Assembly (NCBI GenBank): GCA_016712345.1
Contig: JADJRH010000011.1
Span: 1,116,001-1,180,000, forward strand
Reading direction: 5' to 3'
Length of the DNA: 64,000 nt
DNA from: Polyangiaceae bacterium
GTDB taxonomy: Bacteria > Myxococcota_A > Polyangia > Polyangiales > Polyangiaceae
Part shown: piece after piece, positions 14,351 to 24,280 of the stretch
Numbering within the stretch: the first letter of the stretch is position 1
Layout of the letters: each line of letters opens with the position of its first letter
Made by a program: the position numbers and the translations under genes
The notes under the pieces: model-generated
Database searches by the model: none
What the model was told of the DNA's origin: nothing
The model's input: only the letters and a program-made list of their open reading frames with translations

Positions 14351-17227
14351 ATGCGTACTGTGCATGAAGCGCGCGTTTCGTTTGAAGGCCAATCTTCCGA
14401 GTTCCTGTCGGTGCGCCGCTTTCGCATTCGCGAGGCGCTCAACGAACTTTGGGAAGTACACCTCGAAGTGGTGTGCACCGACGCGTCGCTTCGACTCGGG
14501 GACCACGTTGGCCACCCCGCCGAAATGCGATTATTCACGTTCGGCGAGCGGCGATTTTCGGGCGTGTGTACACGCATGGGGCTCACCCGCGTTGCCGACG
14601 ACGGCACGGGGCTCGCCACCTACGAACTTACCATTCGGCCTGAACTCTGGCGCGCCACACAACGCAAAAATTGGAAGCTCTACCAACACATTGCCATTCC
14701 CGAGATCGTCACTCAAATATTAAATGAGTGGAAAATCCCGCATGAACTAAGGCTTTCGGCAAAATATCCCAACCTCGAACTTCGAACCCAATACGGCGAG
14801 AGCGATTATCAATTTTTCGCTCGACTCCTTGAAGAAGCGGGCATCACCCTCTTTTTTGAAGACGACGGAGTGACCCCACCCAAGGTTATCCTAAGTGATG
14901 CTCCCCACGCGGCAAACATCGGTCGCGCTCCCATCACCTACGCCGACGACACGTCGATGGCGTACGTTTCAGCCTCCCCATTTGCCACCGCTCTTTCCGT
15001 TATAGAAGAGTCGCGCCCGGGAGTAGTCACCCTGCGCGACTATGATTTTTGGAGGCCGCGTTTACCCCTCTACTCCTCGTCGCAAACAAGCCGATCGGAA
15101 GAAAGTCTACACGAACAGTTTGACTACCTCCCCTCTGGCTTTCTCACAGAAATACCCCCTGGAGAACGCGTTCCCATGCCGGGCGGTGTACCTACCCGTG
15201 TAGCGGACGACCTGGCGAGTGCCCGCTTTTCAGAAGCACACGGCGAGCGGCGCGCCAAAGAAAAACTGGAGGCGATGGTCGCGGACCGGGTCACCGTTCG
15301 TTTCAACACAAACGTCATCGACCTCGCACCCGGCCTCGTTTTCCAGGTGTTGGGCCATCCGCGCCTTGACATATCAACCACCCCTCTACTCGCCCTTCGA
15401 ATGAGCATGGAGGGTGAGGTCGCAAACCCAAAAACATGGCAGATCCGATCGGAATGCGCCTTTGTCAATGTGGTCTACCGGCCCGCTCTCATCACCCACA
15501 AACCCATTGCCCATGGTGTACACACTGCCATGGTTGTCGGCCCAAATGCTGGGCCGGCACCGAGCGGTGCGGCCCTCAGCGCCGATGTCACAACCGGCCG
15601 ACTGAGCGGCAACGAAGAGGTGTACGTCGACGAACACGGAAGGGTCAGGGTGCAATTCCCCTGGGATCGATACGGAGGATTCAACGCCCAAAGCTCCATC
15701 TGGATGAGGGTAAGCCAAGGGGCCGCCGGTGGTGGAACAGGCCTCTTTACCATCCCGCGAATTGGGCACGAAGTGCTTGTCTCGTTTGTGAGCGGAGATC
15801 CCGACAATCCCATTATTGTGGGGCGTGTACACAATCAGCTCAGCCTACCACCCCACAAGCTGCCTGAAAACAAAACCGTCAGCACATGGAAAACGGCAAC
15901 TTCGCCGGGAGGCGGCGGTTTTAACGAGCTTCGCATGGATGACGCCGCGGGCCGCGAGCATGTGTACTTTCAGGCTGAACGTGACATGGACAGGCTGGTA
16001 AAGCGCGACTCAAAAGAAGCCATTGGTCGAGACGAAAACAAATACGTTGAGCGCGATCGCTCCGCCGCCGTTGGAGGCAGTGAAACCCGCTTTATCAACC
16101 GCAACGGCGTGGACGCAACCGGACTCAACCGCGTGAGTCATACCGGAATTCATCGCGTTTCCACCGTGGGGGTAGAAGACAACACCTTCGTCGGCTCCAA
16201 GTGGAGTGTCACCATTGCGCGCGGTATGGCTCGAAAGCTCGCCCGCACGTTGGACGGTTTGGCGAATGACCTCGGCGACGTATTGCGCACAACCGCCACC
16301 TCCGTGCTCGGGAGGCTGCCGGGAGATCCCCTTGGACCCATTGCCGAAGCTTCTCTAACGGGTTTCGCAGGAGCCGCCTATTCAAGGTTTAAAGACGCGA
16401 TCGGCGCCATTGAAGGGTTTGAAAACGAAGAGGGGCCGCTGCCCACCTCCATTCAAATGGTAGACCGTCAGATTAAACTCACAACCGGCGAGTCTACCAT
16501 TTTACTCGATGGGCCAAACATCACATTTTTGGCAGCCGGCAAAATCGCTTTTCATTCCAAAGATGACATTCTCATCACGAGCGAAAGTGAAGTGGCTGTC
16601 GCGGGTCGAAAGGACGCCGCGCTCGTGTCGGCAGAAAAAGACGTCATTGTTCAAGCCGGCAAAAATGTGCAGCTCAATCCCTACCGAAAGTCGGGTACAC
16701 TTTCACAAATCAAGGGTCGAGGGGGAGAAATTAAAAAAGCGCCCGAAGAGGTCACGTTGTGTACCCTTCATGAAGGGGGCACCCATCCCCTTGGAAAAGA
16801 CGGCGTCTGTCATCATGGTCCAAAAGCTCGCGCGGGTGGAAGTTCGTTTACAAGCGACTCGCCTGAACTGAACGGTGATGTGTACACAGCGGAGGCCGCC
16901 GACGAACTGCCGTTTGACGATGCCCTTCGCGACACTTTCGCAAAGGCCGTTTATTCAGGGCAACTCGCGTCGCTCTACCCAGACAGCGCCCCCAACCCCG
17001 ACTCGCTCTTTGTGGCTCACAACCGAGTTGTCGATAACATGGTGGCTGGGAGAGACATCCTTGACGGGATCACCCCGCCTGAACCTTCCACCTTACCGGT
17101 GCCCGGTTATGCCGGCGCTACGGCGGCGCTTGCCGATTTGGCCGACGCGCCCGACTACTGGGCGACCGTGGGAGACGCGCGAGCGTACTTTGGTGAAGTG
17201 CGAAACCTGTACAAGTCGGGGCAATGA
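14351..17227 (+). CDS. vgrG: type VI secretion spike protein VgrG
   Basis: 958 residues. An N-terminal phage gp27-like (GPD) part spans about 1-340 (VSFEGQSSEFLSVRRFRIREALNELW, YGESDYQFFARLLEEAGI). The gp5-like OB domain lies around 415-500 (NEEVYVDEHGRVRVQFPWDR, GHEVLVSFVSGDPDNPIIVGRV), and a gp5 beta-needle repeat and DUF2345-like region follow to about 790. A C-terminal extension of about 160 residues has HEGGTHPLGKDGVCHHG and then an unknown helical tail. VgrG trimers cap the Hcp tube and carry effectors. No tube, sheath or baseplate gene is in the window, so this is an orphan cargo locus. The stop overlaps the next start (ATGA). Confidence 0.93.
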   Translation: MRTVHEARVSFEGQSSEFLSVRRFRIREALNELWEVHLEVVCTDASLRLGDHVGHPAEMRLFTFGERRFSGVCTRMGLTRVADDGTGLATYELTIRPELWRATQRKNWKLYQHIAIPEIVTQILNEWKIPHELRLSAKYPNLELRTQYGESDYQFFARLLEEAGITLFFEDDGVTPPKVILSDAPHAANIGRAPITYADDTSMAYVSASPFATALSVIEESRPGVVTLRDYDFWRPRLPLYSSSQTSRSEESLHEQFDYLPSGFLTEIPPGERVPMPGGVPTRVADDLASARFSEAHGERRAKEKLEAMVADRVTVRFNTNVIDLAPGLVFQVLGHPRLDISTTPLLALRMSMEGEVANPKTWQIRSECAFVNVVYRPALITHKPIAHGVHTAMVVGPNAGPAPSGAALSADVTTGRLSGNEEVYVDEHGRVRVQFPWDRYGGFNAQSSIWMRVSQGAAGGGTGLFTIPRIGHEVLVSFVSGDPDNPIIVGRVHNQLSLPPHKLPENKTVSTWKTATSPGGGGFNELRMDDAAGREHVYFQAERDMDRLVKRDSKEAIGRDENKYVERDRSAAVGGSETRFINRNGVDATGLNRVSHTGIHRVSTVGVEDNTFVGSKWSVTIARGMARKLARTLDGLANDLGDVLRTTATSVLGRLPGDPLGPIAEASLTGFAGAAYSRFKDAIGAIEGFENEEGPLPTSIQMVDRQIKLTTGESTILLDGPNITFLAAGKIAFHSKDDILITSESEVAVAGRKDAALVSAEKDVIVQAGKNVQLNPYRKSGTLSQIKGRGGEIKKAPEEVTLCTLHEGGTHPLGKDGVCHHGPKARAGGSSFTSDSPELNGDVYTAEAADELPFDDALRDTFAKAVYSGQLASLYPDSAPNPDSLFVAHNRVVDNMVAGRDILDGITPPEPSTLPVPGYAGATAALADLADAPDYWATVGDARAYFGEVRNLYKSGQ

Positions 17228-17958
17228 AAATGGGATACCTAGAAAAGAAACCGAGCGGCAAAAAGAAGGTTCCCAAACTTTCTTACCCCAATTCAACAAG
17301 CGAACAAAGCTACGACGTTCGACCTCGATGGATGCCCGTTATTGGTGAGAGGGTGAACGGGTATAAAACCGTCCCGTATTACGAAAACAACCAATTCCCG
17401 GTGCCAGAAACCAAGTGTGGTCAGGCCGGCGCGTTCACGTTTGTGGATGTTTACTCCAACGTTAGGTTTGGAGCCAACCACTTCATTTCTACAGAACCGG
17501 CAAGCCACAGCGACACCGGGCCCGACGTTTACGGTCACACAGGCCCCGGCGCGTGGGGAACCTCGGCGGGCCGCGTTCGGCACATTATCGAAAAGTACAT
17601 GCCCGGAACCGGTCTCGACTGGTTTAAACGTCCTGCCGGAAGGGGAGGTTGGTCCACCGAAAAGGCCTTCAACTACATGTTGCATTGGGTGCAACAGGGC
17701 AACCCCTGCCTGGTGTTACTCGACTTCGGCAATTTCACCGCGCATTGGACATGTGTGTACGCATTTAACGCAAGTCACGATGTGTACATTACCAATTGGT
17801 ACCCATCAAAAACGTCCAAAAGTCAGTTTATCAAGTGGTGGCAAGAACAAACGCTCACCTCCGCCGGCGGCATGGGCTCAGCGTTTTTCTACTGTGCGGG
17901 AGCCAAGCCGCCTCAACTCCAATTGGTGACCGAAGTGTCCACCGTTTCTTACAAATAG
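17224..17958 (+). CDS. papain-like cysteine peptidase/amidase, candidate T6SS effector
   Basis: 244 residues, no signal peptide, start overlapping the vgrG stop, so tightly coupled. The pattern of a papain-fold catalytic triad is visible: Cys65 in ETKCGQAGAFTF, His174 in FTAHWTCVYAF, and Asn191 in DVYITNWYP, with the hydrophobic strand PCLVLLDFGN before the His. This resembles C39-like and NlpC-like peptidases. Being encoded directly behind vgrG without its own export signal fits a spike-delivered effector that cuts peptide or peptidoglycan bonds in a target cell. The substrate is not deducible. Confidence 0.7.
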   Translation: MKMGYLEKKPSGKKKVPKLSYPNSTSEQSYDVRPRWMPVIGERVNGYKTVPYYENNQFPVPETKCGQAGAFTFVDVYSNVRFGANHFISTEPASHSDTGPDVYGHTGPGAWGTSAGRVRHIIEKYMPGTGLDWFKRPAGRGGWSTEKAFNYMLHWVQQGNPCLVLLDFGNFTAHWTCVYAFNASHDVYITNWYPSKTSKSQFIKWWQEQTLTSAGGMGSAFFYCAGAKPPQLQLVTEVSTVSYK

Positions 17959-17998
17959 TCCGGGTTGGCAATCTAAAAACCTGAAAGGAAAAACTCCC

Positions 17999-18568
17999 GT
18001 GAACAGCCAAACGGAAGCAGAATCTTCACCTCCCATGGGAGAATTTTGGGAAGCACGTGAGGCGGGCTCCAAGCGGGCGCTCCACCTCATCTACCTGCTC
18101 GTCGAAGCGGACGGCAGCGTGACCATTCTTGACACCGACGGCTGGTCACCGTCGTCCGCTGTGCAGGCGGTATTGGGGGCGGCAGGCTTCACCAACGCGG
18201 CGCGAGGCGGTCTGACAGTGGTTGAGCGCGACCCGCGCGAAGTGAAGTTTGAACCGGTGCGCGGTTTTCGATTTCCTGCGGCTGAAACACGAAAAATTCA
18301 GGTTGCCGCGCGCACGGCGCTTGCTGGCTCTGTCGGCGGATTCCGAGATGTGGTCGTCGGCGCCGTGGGCTTTCACAATAATCCCCTGGCATTTGACATG
18401 GTATGGGAAGCCGCGGGCCGCCCGCCTGTCGTTGTGCGAGGGGCAGACTTGGCCGACGCGGGAGGTGACGAGCGAGCCACCCGCACCCTTTCCGATAGCA
18501 CTTTGCACATTCAGGTCGATCTCATCGGTGACGGTGAAGATCTCGCCGAAGACCAAACGCTTGCCTAA
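17999..18568 (+). CDS. unknown protein, possible immunity or adaptor for the effector
   Basis: 189 residues, GTG start with AAAGGAAAA just upstream. No signal peptide, no Cys-rich or enzymatic motif; an alpha/beta protein with acidic C-terminus (GDGEDLAEDQ). It starts 40 bp after the peptidase gene and ends the cassette. In T6SS cargo operons this position is usually taken by the immunity protein. Lack of an export signal would fit a cytoplasmic immunity protein or an effector adaptor. The family was not recognised. Confidence 0.6.
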   Translation: MNSQTEAESSPPMGEFWEAREAGSKRALHLIYLLVEADGSVTILDTDGWSPSSAVQAVLGAAGFTNAARGGLTVVERDPREVKFEPVRGFRFPAAETRKIQVAARTALAGSVGGFRDVVVGAVGFHNNPLAFDMVWEAAGRPPVVVRGADLADAGGDERATRTLSDSTLHIQVDLIGDGEDLAEDQTLA

Positions 18569-18690
18569 AAACGGGCGTTTCCGTGGGTAGGTTCGCAAAC
18601 GGTACAATCGTGCCGCGTGTCAAAAATCCTGTCGGATGCAAAGGCGTATGCACATGAGCGGCCGGGCCTGTTATAACCGGGTCACGCGCT

Positions 18691-20028
18691 ATGCCAAACC
18701 ACGCTCAAGTGATTGTTGTCGGGGCCGGTATTTCAGGGCTTGTTGCTGCCAATCTCCTTCATGAGCGCGGCGCCGACGTCCTTGTTGTTGAGGCGAACGA
18801 TCGCGTCGGCGGTCGAACGTCCACAACGGCCATGGGCAGAGGCACATTTGACCTCGGCGGTCAATGGTTGGGCCCCAAACATCGGCGCATGAAAGCGCTC
18901 TGTGACAAGTTTGGACTTGAAACATTTCCTACCCATGACACCGGCCGCAAAGTCCTTGTTGTGGGTGAAAAGCGAAGCACCTACAAGGGCACAATCCCCA
19001 CACTGGCTCCCCATAAGTTGGCGCTCATTCAGCTTGGGTTATGGACGGTAGACCGCCTCGCGAAAGACATTTCCACCCTGTCCCCGTGGTCATCTCCCCG
19101 AGCTTCAGAATGGGATGGGATGACCGTTGAAACGTGGAAAAACAAACTCTTACCTTCCCAAGACGTGCGCGACATTCTAGAAGCCGCCATTCGAGTTATT
19201 TTCGGCGCATCTTCAAGTGAAATATCCATGCTCCACTTTTTATACTATGTGGCGCAGGCCGGCGGCCTCATGCCTCTTGTAGAAATAAAAAATGGCCTCC
19301 AAGAAACCCGATTTGTAAAAGGGGCTCAATCGGTGTCGCTGGCCCTCGCAGACCGGCTTCAAAATCGAGTTCACCTGAGCAGCCCCGCGCGCCGCATTTC
19401 TACCCATGGAAAAAGTGTGACTGTTGAAACGGACAAAGGCCATTTCAGCGGCGATCACGTGATTGTTGCGGTCCCACCTACCATCGCCGCGCGCATTGAG
19501 TATCAACCGGCTCTACCCAACCTTCGCGACGAACTCATGCAACGGTTCCCCATGGGTGGAACACTCAAGTGCCATGCGCTTTATAAACGCGCCTTTTGGC
19601 GTGAAGCCGGCCTCTCGGGTGAAGCGGTTCTCACCAAAGGCCCCGTCAGCGTTGTGTTTGACAACACAAGTCACGACGGCGCGCAACCCGCCCTCATTGC
19701 GTTTTGTGTCGGCCCCGGTGCGCGTGAACTTGGTGCTCTGCCGGAGCTGGAACGAAAGCGCCGCGTGCTCGACATCCTTTCCACGTGTTTTGGCCCAGAC
19801 GCGCAGAATCCAGAACTCTACATTGACAAAGACTGGTCGGCAGAACCGTGGACCCGCGGTTGCCCCACAAGCTTTCTCCCGCCCGGCGTGTTTACCACCT
19901 TTGGTAAAGCCCTCCGTGAACCTGTGGGCAACCTTCACTGGGCCGGAACTGAAACCGCGCGTGAGTACACAGGGTATATGGAAGGCGCTTGCGAAGCGGC
20001 AGAACGCGCCGTTTCTGAAATTACCTGA
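18691..20028 (+). CDS. flavin-containing amine oxidase
   Basis: 445 residues, no signal peptide. The N-terminal FAD-binding motif is VIVVGAGISGLVAANLLHERGADVLVVEA with the follow-on RVGGRT, and a C-terminal flavin-contact segment reads LHWAGTETAREYTGYMEGACEAAERA. This is the monoamine-oxidase/polyamine-oxidase fold, which oxidises amines with O2 to an imine and H2O2. The substrate is unknown. It stands alone between the T6SS cassette and the efflux operon, followed by intergenic repeat copy C. Confidence 0.9.
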   Translation: MPNHAQVIVVGAGISGLVAANLLHERGADVLVVEANDRVGGRTSTTAMGRGTFDLGGQWLGPKHRRMKALCDKFGLETFPTHDTGRKVLVVGEKRSTYKGTIPTLAPHKLALIQLGLWTVDRLAKDISTLSPWSSPRASEWDGMTVETWKNKLLPSQDVRDILEAAIRVIFGASSSEISMLHFLYYVAQAGGLMPLVEIKNGLQETRFVKGAQSVSLALADRLQNRVHLSSPARRISTHGKSVTVETDKGHFSGDHVIVAVPPTIAARIEYQPALPNLRDELMQRFPMGGTLKCHALYKRAFWREAGLSGEAVLTKGPVSVVFDNTSHDGAQPALIAFCVGPGARELGALPELERKRRVLDILSTCFGPDAQNPELYIDKDWSAEPWTRGCPTSFLPPGVFTTFGKALREPVGNLHWAGTETAREYTGYMEGACEAAERAVSEIT

Positions 20029-20031
20029 GAT

Positions 20032-20128
20032 CGACCGCTGAAGCGTCACGCAAAGAACCTGAACTGCCCTGCCACCTGACACGTCGTAATCAACACGGAG
20101 TTCCCCAGCGGCGCATGCGCCTCATTCC
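20032..20128 (+). repeat. dispersed intergenic repeat, copy C
   Basis: Begins CGACCGCTGAAGCGTCACGC directly after the amine oxidase stop and continues as GCCCTGCCACCTGACACGTC...ACACGGAGTTCCCCAGCGGC...GCATGCGCCTCATTCC, the full-length version of the family seen at 2064 and 12271. Confidence 0.8.
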
Positions 20129-20224
20129 CAAACGTGTCCGGTCGTTGCGTGATGGTGTCGGGTGACCCAGGAGGCGCTGCAAAAACAGCTTGCCGGCGGT
20201 GTTACGTCGTGTATTATTGGTCGT

Positions 20225-21301
20225 ATGATAAAAAACTCGCTCGGGCAGTTTCGAGCGACGATCGCGCTGTCGGCGGTCGCTTTTGCGCTCGGCTGTGAGC
20301 CCGCTCCGGCCCATCCCGGAGCCTTTCAGGGTGTTGTCGAGTTTGATGAACGGGTGATCGCTTTTGAGACAGGCGGTCGCGTCACCGCTGTCCACGTGCA
20401 CCGCGGCAGTGAGGTTCACGACGGTGAAACCCTGGCCACGCTCGATGATTCGCTTTCGCGCACCGCTCGCGAGGCGCGCGAGGCCGAAATGGCGGCGGCA
20501 GAGGCGCGCGTTTCATTGCTCAGGGCCGGCAGCCGGGGGGAAGAAATTCGGGCCATGAGCGCCGAGCTTCAAGCGGCTCGCGCCATGGAAGATCTGCTGG
20601 CCAAAGAGGTAGAAAGAGCGCGCACGCTTGTAAAGTCGGGCGTGCTTCCCCAAGCCAATCTTGACCAGGCGGAGGCCAACTGGGCAAGTCAAAAAGCTCG
20701 GCGTGAAGCGGTGTCAGAACGTTTGCGAGGGCTAAAAAACGGCCCGCGCAAACAAGAGATTGAAAGCGCCGACGCTCAGGTAAAAGCCGCCGGAAAAGCC
20801 GTTACACTTGAGTCAGAGCGGGTAGAAAAACATGTTCTTGTTGCGCACGGACCCGGCACCGTCCTCGACGTGTTCGTGGACCCGGGCGAGGTTGTGGGCG
20901 CCACCGTTCCCATTCTCACCCTGGCCGATACAACCCACCCCTATATCGATGTCTTTGTTCCTCAAGGTCAGGTTGACGGCATCGTGTTGGGTACACCTGC
21001 CAAAGTGTACACAGACTCCACAACACAATCGTTTTTGGGCAAGGTTGAAGATGTGGGTAGAAAAACCGAGTTTACCCCGCGTTTTTTATTCAGTGAAAAA
21101 GAACGCCCCGCGCTTGTCATCCGCGTTCGTGTTCGCGTGGACGATCCTGAAGGCAAGCTCCACGCGGGGGTTCCCGCGTTTGTTTCAATTGATAAAACAA
21201 CGCCGCCGCTTCCACCCACCGGTGCATCGGCCTCCGCTTCACCTGCCCCGCCCACGACCGCGACAGACTCTTCGTCGAAGGCAGCGGGTGCGCGCCGATG
21301 A
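20225..21301 (+). CDS. HlyD-family membrane fusion lipoprotein of an ABC exporter
   Basis: 358 residues from ATG 20225. Lipobox AFALGC, so anchored in a membrane by lipid. The biotinyl-lipoyl-like half motifs, a long coiled coil (about 75-200, AREAREAEMAAAEARVSLL...), and the beta-barrel region (GTVLDVFVDPGEVVG) are in the order usual for YhiI/HlyD proteins. The Ser/Pro/Ala tail is unstructured. First gene of an operon with an ATPase, a permease and a TetR regulator, all with ATGA-type or near overlaps. It links the inner-membrane pump to an outer-membrane channel. Confidence 0.88.
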   Translation: MIKNSLGQFRATIALSAVAFALGCEPAPAHPGAFQGVVEFDERVIAFETGGRVTAVHVHRGSEVHDGETLATLDDSLSRTAREAREAEMAAAEARVSLLRAGSRGEEIRAMSAELQAARAMEDLLAKEVERARTLVKSGVLPQANLDQAEANWASQKARREAVSERLRGLKNGPRKQEIESADAQVKAAGKAVTLESERVEKHVLVAHGPGTVLDVFVDPGEVVGATVPILTLADTTHPYIDVFVPQGQVDGIVLGTPAKVYTDSTTQSFLGKVEDVGRKTEFTPRFLFSEKERPALVIRVRVRVDDPEGKLHAGVPAFVSIDKTTPPLPPTGASASASPAPPTTATDSSSKAAGARR

Positions 21302-22272
21302 ATCACGCGGCAAACGGTGAACCCGTCATTGAGACAGAGCACCTGTCGCGCCACTTCGGCTCGCTTGTGGCAGTTCGAGATGTATCCATGACTGTCAAAC
21401 GGGGTGAGGTTTTTGGGGTGCTCGGGCCCAACGGCGCCGGCAAGTCCACAACCATTCGCATGCTCTGTGGCATCTTAGATCCCTCGGGTGGAAAGGGCAC
21501 CGTTGTTGGATTTGATATTGCGAAACAGGCTGAACGCATCAAGGAGAACATTGGGTATATGACCCAACGGTTCAGTTTGTACGAAGACCTTTCCGTGTTT
21601 GACAATCTCTACTTTTTTGCTGGAATTTACGGCATAGCCCGCTCCAAACGCAAGGCTCGTGTTGACTACGTGTTAGAACGTACAGGTCTAACGGGTAGAA
21701 AAAATCAACTCGCCGGAACGCTCTCCGGTGGGTGGAAACAGCGGGTAGCGCTCGCATCGGCCACCATTCACGAGCCGCCGCTTCTTTTTTTGGATGAACC
21801 TACCGCAGGGGTAGATCCCGTCAGCCGGCGCGAATTTTGGGATCAAATTCATCGGATCGCCTCCGAAGGAACCACCGTCCTTCTCACCACCCATTACATG
21901 GACGAAGCCGAACGGTGCCATCGTTTAGCCTTTATTTTCAGGGGTGAACTGCTTGATACAGGCACACCTGCCCAAGTGGTAGAAAGGCGAAACTTGAGGG
22001 TAGGGGAGTTGTGGGCGGAAAGAGCGACCGACGCCGCACACGCCCTGCGAGCGCACCCTGAAGTCGATGAAGTTGCCCACTACGGACACGTGCTTCGCGT
22101 TGCCACTCGACGCGGCACCAACCCGCGCGACGTGGTTCTTCAGACCCTCACTCCACTGGGCATTGCCACATCCGACTATCGCGAATCGCGCGTCACTGTG
22201 GAAGATGCGTTCGTCTCCATGGTGCGTGAAGACCTTCGCATTCAACAAGAAAAACCGGGTGGGGCAGCATGA
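21298..22272 (+). CDS. ABC exporter ATP-binding protein
   Basis: 324 residues. Walker A GPNGAGKST, Q-loop, signature LSGGWKQR, Walker B LLFLDEPTAGVDP and H-loop LTTHYMDEAERC are all intact. An extra C-terminal domain of about 80 residues follows, as in drug-export ATPases of the ABC-2 group (YhiH/CcmA-like). Start overlaps the preceding stop, and its end overlaps the permease start. Confidence 0.93.
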   Translation: MNHAANGEPVIETEHLSRHFGSLVAVRDVSMTVKRGEVFGVLGPNGAGKSTTIRMLCGILDPSGGKGTVVGFDIAKQAERIKENIGYMTQRFSLYEDLSVFDNLYFFAGIYGIARSKRKARVDYVLERTGLTGRKNQLAGTLSGGWKQRVALASATIHEPPLLFLDEPTAGVDPVSRREFWDQIHRIASEGTTVLLTTHYMDEAERCHRLAFIFRGELLDTGTPAQVVERRNLRVGELWAERATDAAHALRAHPEVDEVAHYGHVLRVATRRGTNPRDVVLQTLTPLGIATSDYRESRVTVEDAFVSMVREDLRIQQEKPGGAA

Positions 22273-23390
22273 CGGTTCGATTTGGCATTATCGCCTGGAA
22301 AGAACTTCGCCAACTCCGGCGTGACCGCATGACCCTTGCCATGATGGCCGTATTACCCGTCATGCAACTGCTGCTTTTTGGGTATGCCATCAACACCGAT
22401 GTTCGCCACACTCCAACGGTCATCTACGACCAAGACCACAGCGCCGCTTCGCGCGATTTGTGGCGCAGCATGGAGGCCACAGGGTTTTATGACATTGTCG
22501 GTCATGTGGAAGGGTATGATGAAATAGAGCGCGCTCTCCGATCTGGAAAAGCCCGCGTTGCCCTGGTTGTTCCACCTGAATATTCTTCCAATATCACTGT
22601 GGGCCGCCCCGCTCAACTCCAATTGGTTGTGGATGGGTCAGACCCGCAGACCGTAGCGAGCGCTACCAATACAGCAGCGTCTCTCATCGCGGCTCGCTCA
22701 GGTCAACTCCTTGTCAAACGGCTTGGGATGAACGCCGCATCCGCTCCGGCCATTTCAATTGAGCCGAGCACCTGGTATAACCCCGACCTTCGTACCGCTG
22801 TGTACATTGTGCCGGGCCTTGTTGGAGTGATCCTGACAATGACAATGGTCATGCTCACCGCCATGGCCATTGTTCGAGAGCGCGAACGCGGCACGCTCGA
22901 ACAGCTGATTGTTTCACCCGTTAAAAATGTGGAACTGGTGGTGGGAAAAATTCTACCCTATGTGCTTATCGGCTACGTTCAGATTTCACTCATTCTGCTT
23001 GTTGGGCGCCTTGTTTTCCACGTTCCCTTTGTCGGATCTGTGCCCCTTCTTTACGGCTTTTCGTTTGTGTTTATCGCGGCCAACCTTGCCCTGGGTCTGT
23101 TTTTCTCTACCGTGGCAAAAACGCAGCAGCAGGCCATGCAAATGTCGTTTTTCTTCCTTCTCCCCAACATTCTACTAAGTGGGTTTATGTTCCCATTTGA
23201 GGCAATGCCCAAACCCGCCCAGATATTTTCTCAGGCGTTGCCCCTCACTCACTTTCTCAGAATTGTGCGCGGTATCACCCTCAAAGGAGCCGGTGCCGTT
23301 GACGTTCTCCCCGAGGTTCTCTGGCTCACGGCCATCCTGGGTGTACTCATCCTTTTTGCTTCAGTCCGTTTTTCAAAGAAGATCACATAA
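22269..23390 (+). CDS. ABC-2 type permease
   Basis: 373 residues with one N-terminal membrane segment (MAVLPVMQLLLFGYAI), a large periplasmic loop and five C-terminal segments including the ABC-2 signature region ERERGTLEQLIVSPVKNVELVVGK. This is the YhhJ/YbhS-type topology. It forms the pump with the ATPase encoded just upstream; the substrate is unknown but probably a hydrophobic compound. Confidence 0.92.
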   Translation: MTVRFGIIAWKELRQLRRDRMTLAMMAVLPVMQLLLFGYAINTDVRHTPTVIYDQDHSAASRDLWRSMEATGFYDIVGHVEGYDEIERALRSGKARVALVVPPEYSSNITVGRPAQLQLVVDGSDPQTVASATNTAASLIAARSGQLLVKRLGMNAASAPAISIEPSTWYNPDLRTAVYIVPGLVGVILTMTMVMLTAMAIVRERERGTLEQLIVSPVKNVELVVGKILPYVLIGYVQISLILLVGRLVFHVPFVGSVPLLYGFSFVFIAANLALGLFFSTVAKTQQQAMQMSFFFLLPNILLSGFMFPFEAMPKPAQIFSQALPLTHFLRIVRGITLKGAGAVDVLPEVLWLTAILGVLILFASVRFSKKIT

Positions 23391-24079
23391 TGCCCCGCCC
23401 CAGAAGTGATATAGCCCCGCGCATTGTTCACGCCGCTCGAAACCGCTTTTTGCACGACGGGGTTGACGGTGCTTCGCTTCGTCAAATTGCCGACGACGCC
23501 GGCACAAGCATTGGGATGGTATATTATTACTTCCCCACAAAGGATGATTTGTTCTTTGCGGTTGTTGAAGAAAAATACGCCACCATTTTGCAAAAAATCG
23601 GCGCAGCCATCGAGACATCTACCCATTTGCAAGATCGAATATTGCACCTCTACCAGTTGGTAGGTTCCCTCAGCGACGACGACCTGGACACCGTGCGCCT
23701 CGTTGTTCGCGAAGCCCTCGTTTCATCCAATCGCCTTTCTCGCCTTCTCGACAGGTTTGAGCGCGGCCACCTGGCAATGGTAGGTCAGGTTCTGATGGAA
23801 GGTATAGCGACCGGTGAAATTCGGGGCGACCTGTCCCTCCCGGTGGTGTTCGGCGTAACGGTTGCGGTGGGGGTGATCCCGCAGCTTGTCAGGCGTTTCG
23901 CAGGAGCGAGGTTGCCGCCCGGCGCCATGAAAGAGGGGCATCAACTCCCTGAAGAGTTGGTGAGCGTGCTTCTGACTGGAATAGGAACACCGGTGATTCC
24001 AGTCGCCGCGAACTTACCCGTTCAAGGGGAAGGTACACCTCGCAAAGTGTCGACCAAACTTCGACGTCCCCAGAAGTGA
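23390..24079 (+). CDS. TetR-family transcriptional regulator, exporter operon 1
   Basis: 229 residues. N-terminal helix-turn-helix IVHAARNRFLHDGVDGASLRQIADDAGTSIGMVYYYFPTKDDLF (about 12-55), then a helical ligand-binding domain. Its first base is the last base of the permease stop, so it is the fourth gene of the operon and probably represses it when the exported ligand is absent. No clear operator palindrome was seen upstream of 20225. The C-terminal 30 residues are a basic tail. Confidence 0.88.
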   Translation: MPRPRSDIAPRIVHAARNRFLHDGVDGASLRQIADDAGTSIGMVYYYFPTKDDLFFAVVEEKYATILQKIGAAIETSTHLQDRILHLYQLVGSLSDDDLDTVRLVVREALVSSNRLSRLLDRFERGHLAMVGQVLMEGIATGEIRGDLSLPVVFGVTVAVGVIPQLVRRFAGARLPPGAMKEGHQLPEELVSVLLTGIGTPVIPVAANLPVQGEGTPRKVSTKLRRPQK

Positions 24080-24207
24080 CCGTGCCACCGCGGGCGGGCA
24101 TAGGATCCCGGAGCCACCCCATCGCCGCCGAAGTGTTGCGCGATGCTTTACCGGCTCGACAAAAAAACGTCGGAACCGCTTGACGGCGGCGCGCGCGACC
24201 TTTATTG

Positions 24208-24221
24208 AGTGAGCACTCACT
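24208..24221. promoter_or_regulatory. TetR-type operator palindrome
   Basis: AGTGAG-CA-CTCACT, perfect 6-bp arms, 60 bp before the start of the second TetR gene. GTGAG/CTCAC palindromes of this type are common operators of TetR/AcrR regulators, so autoregulation of operon 2 is likely. Confidence 0.7.
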
Positions 24222-24280
24222 TATTCGTTTGAGGACTTTTCTGTTTTGTTTGATCCTCCGCAGTTCAAGGAGTCCGGCTC

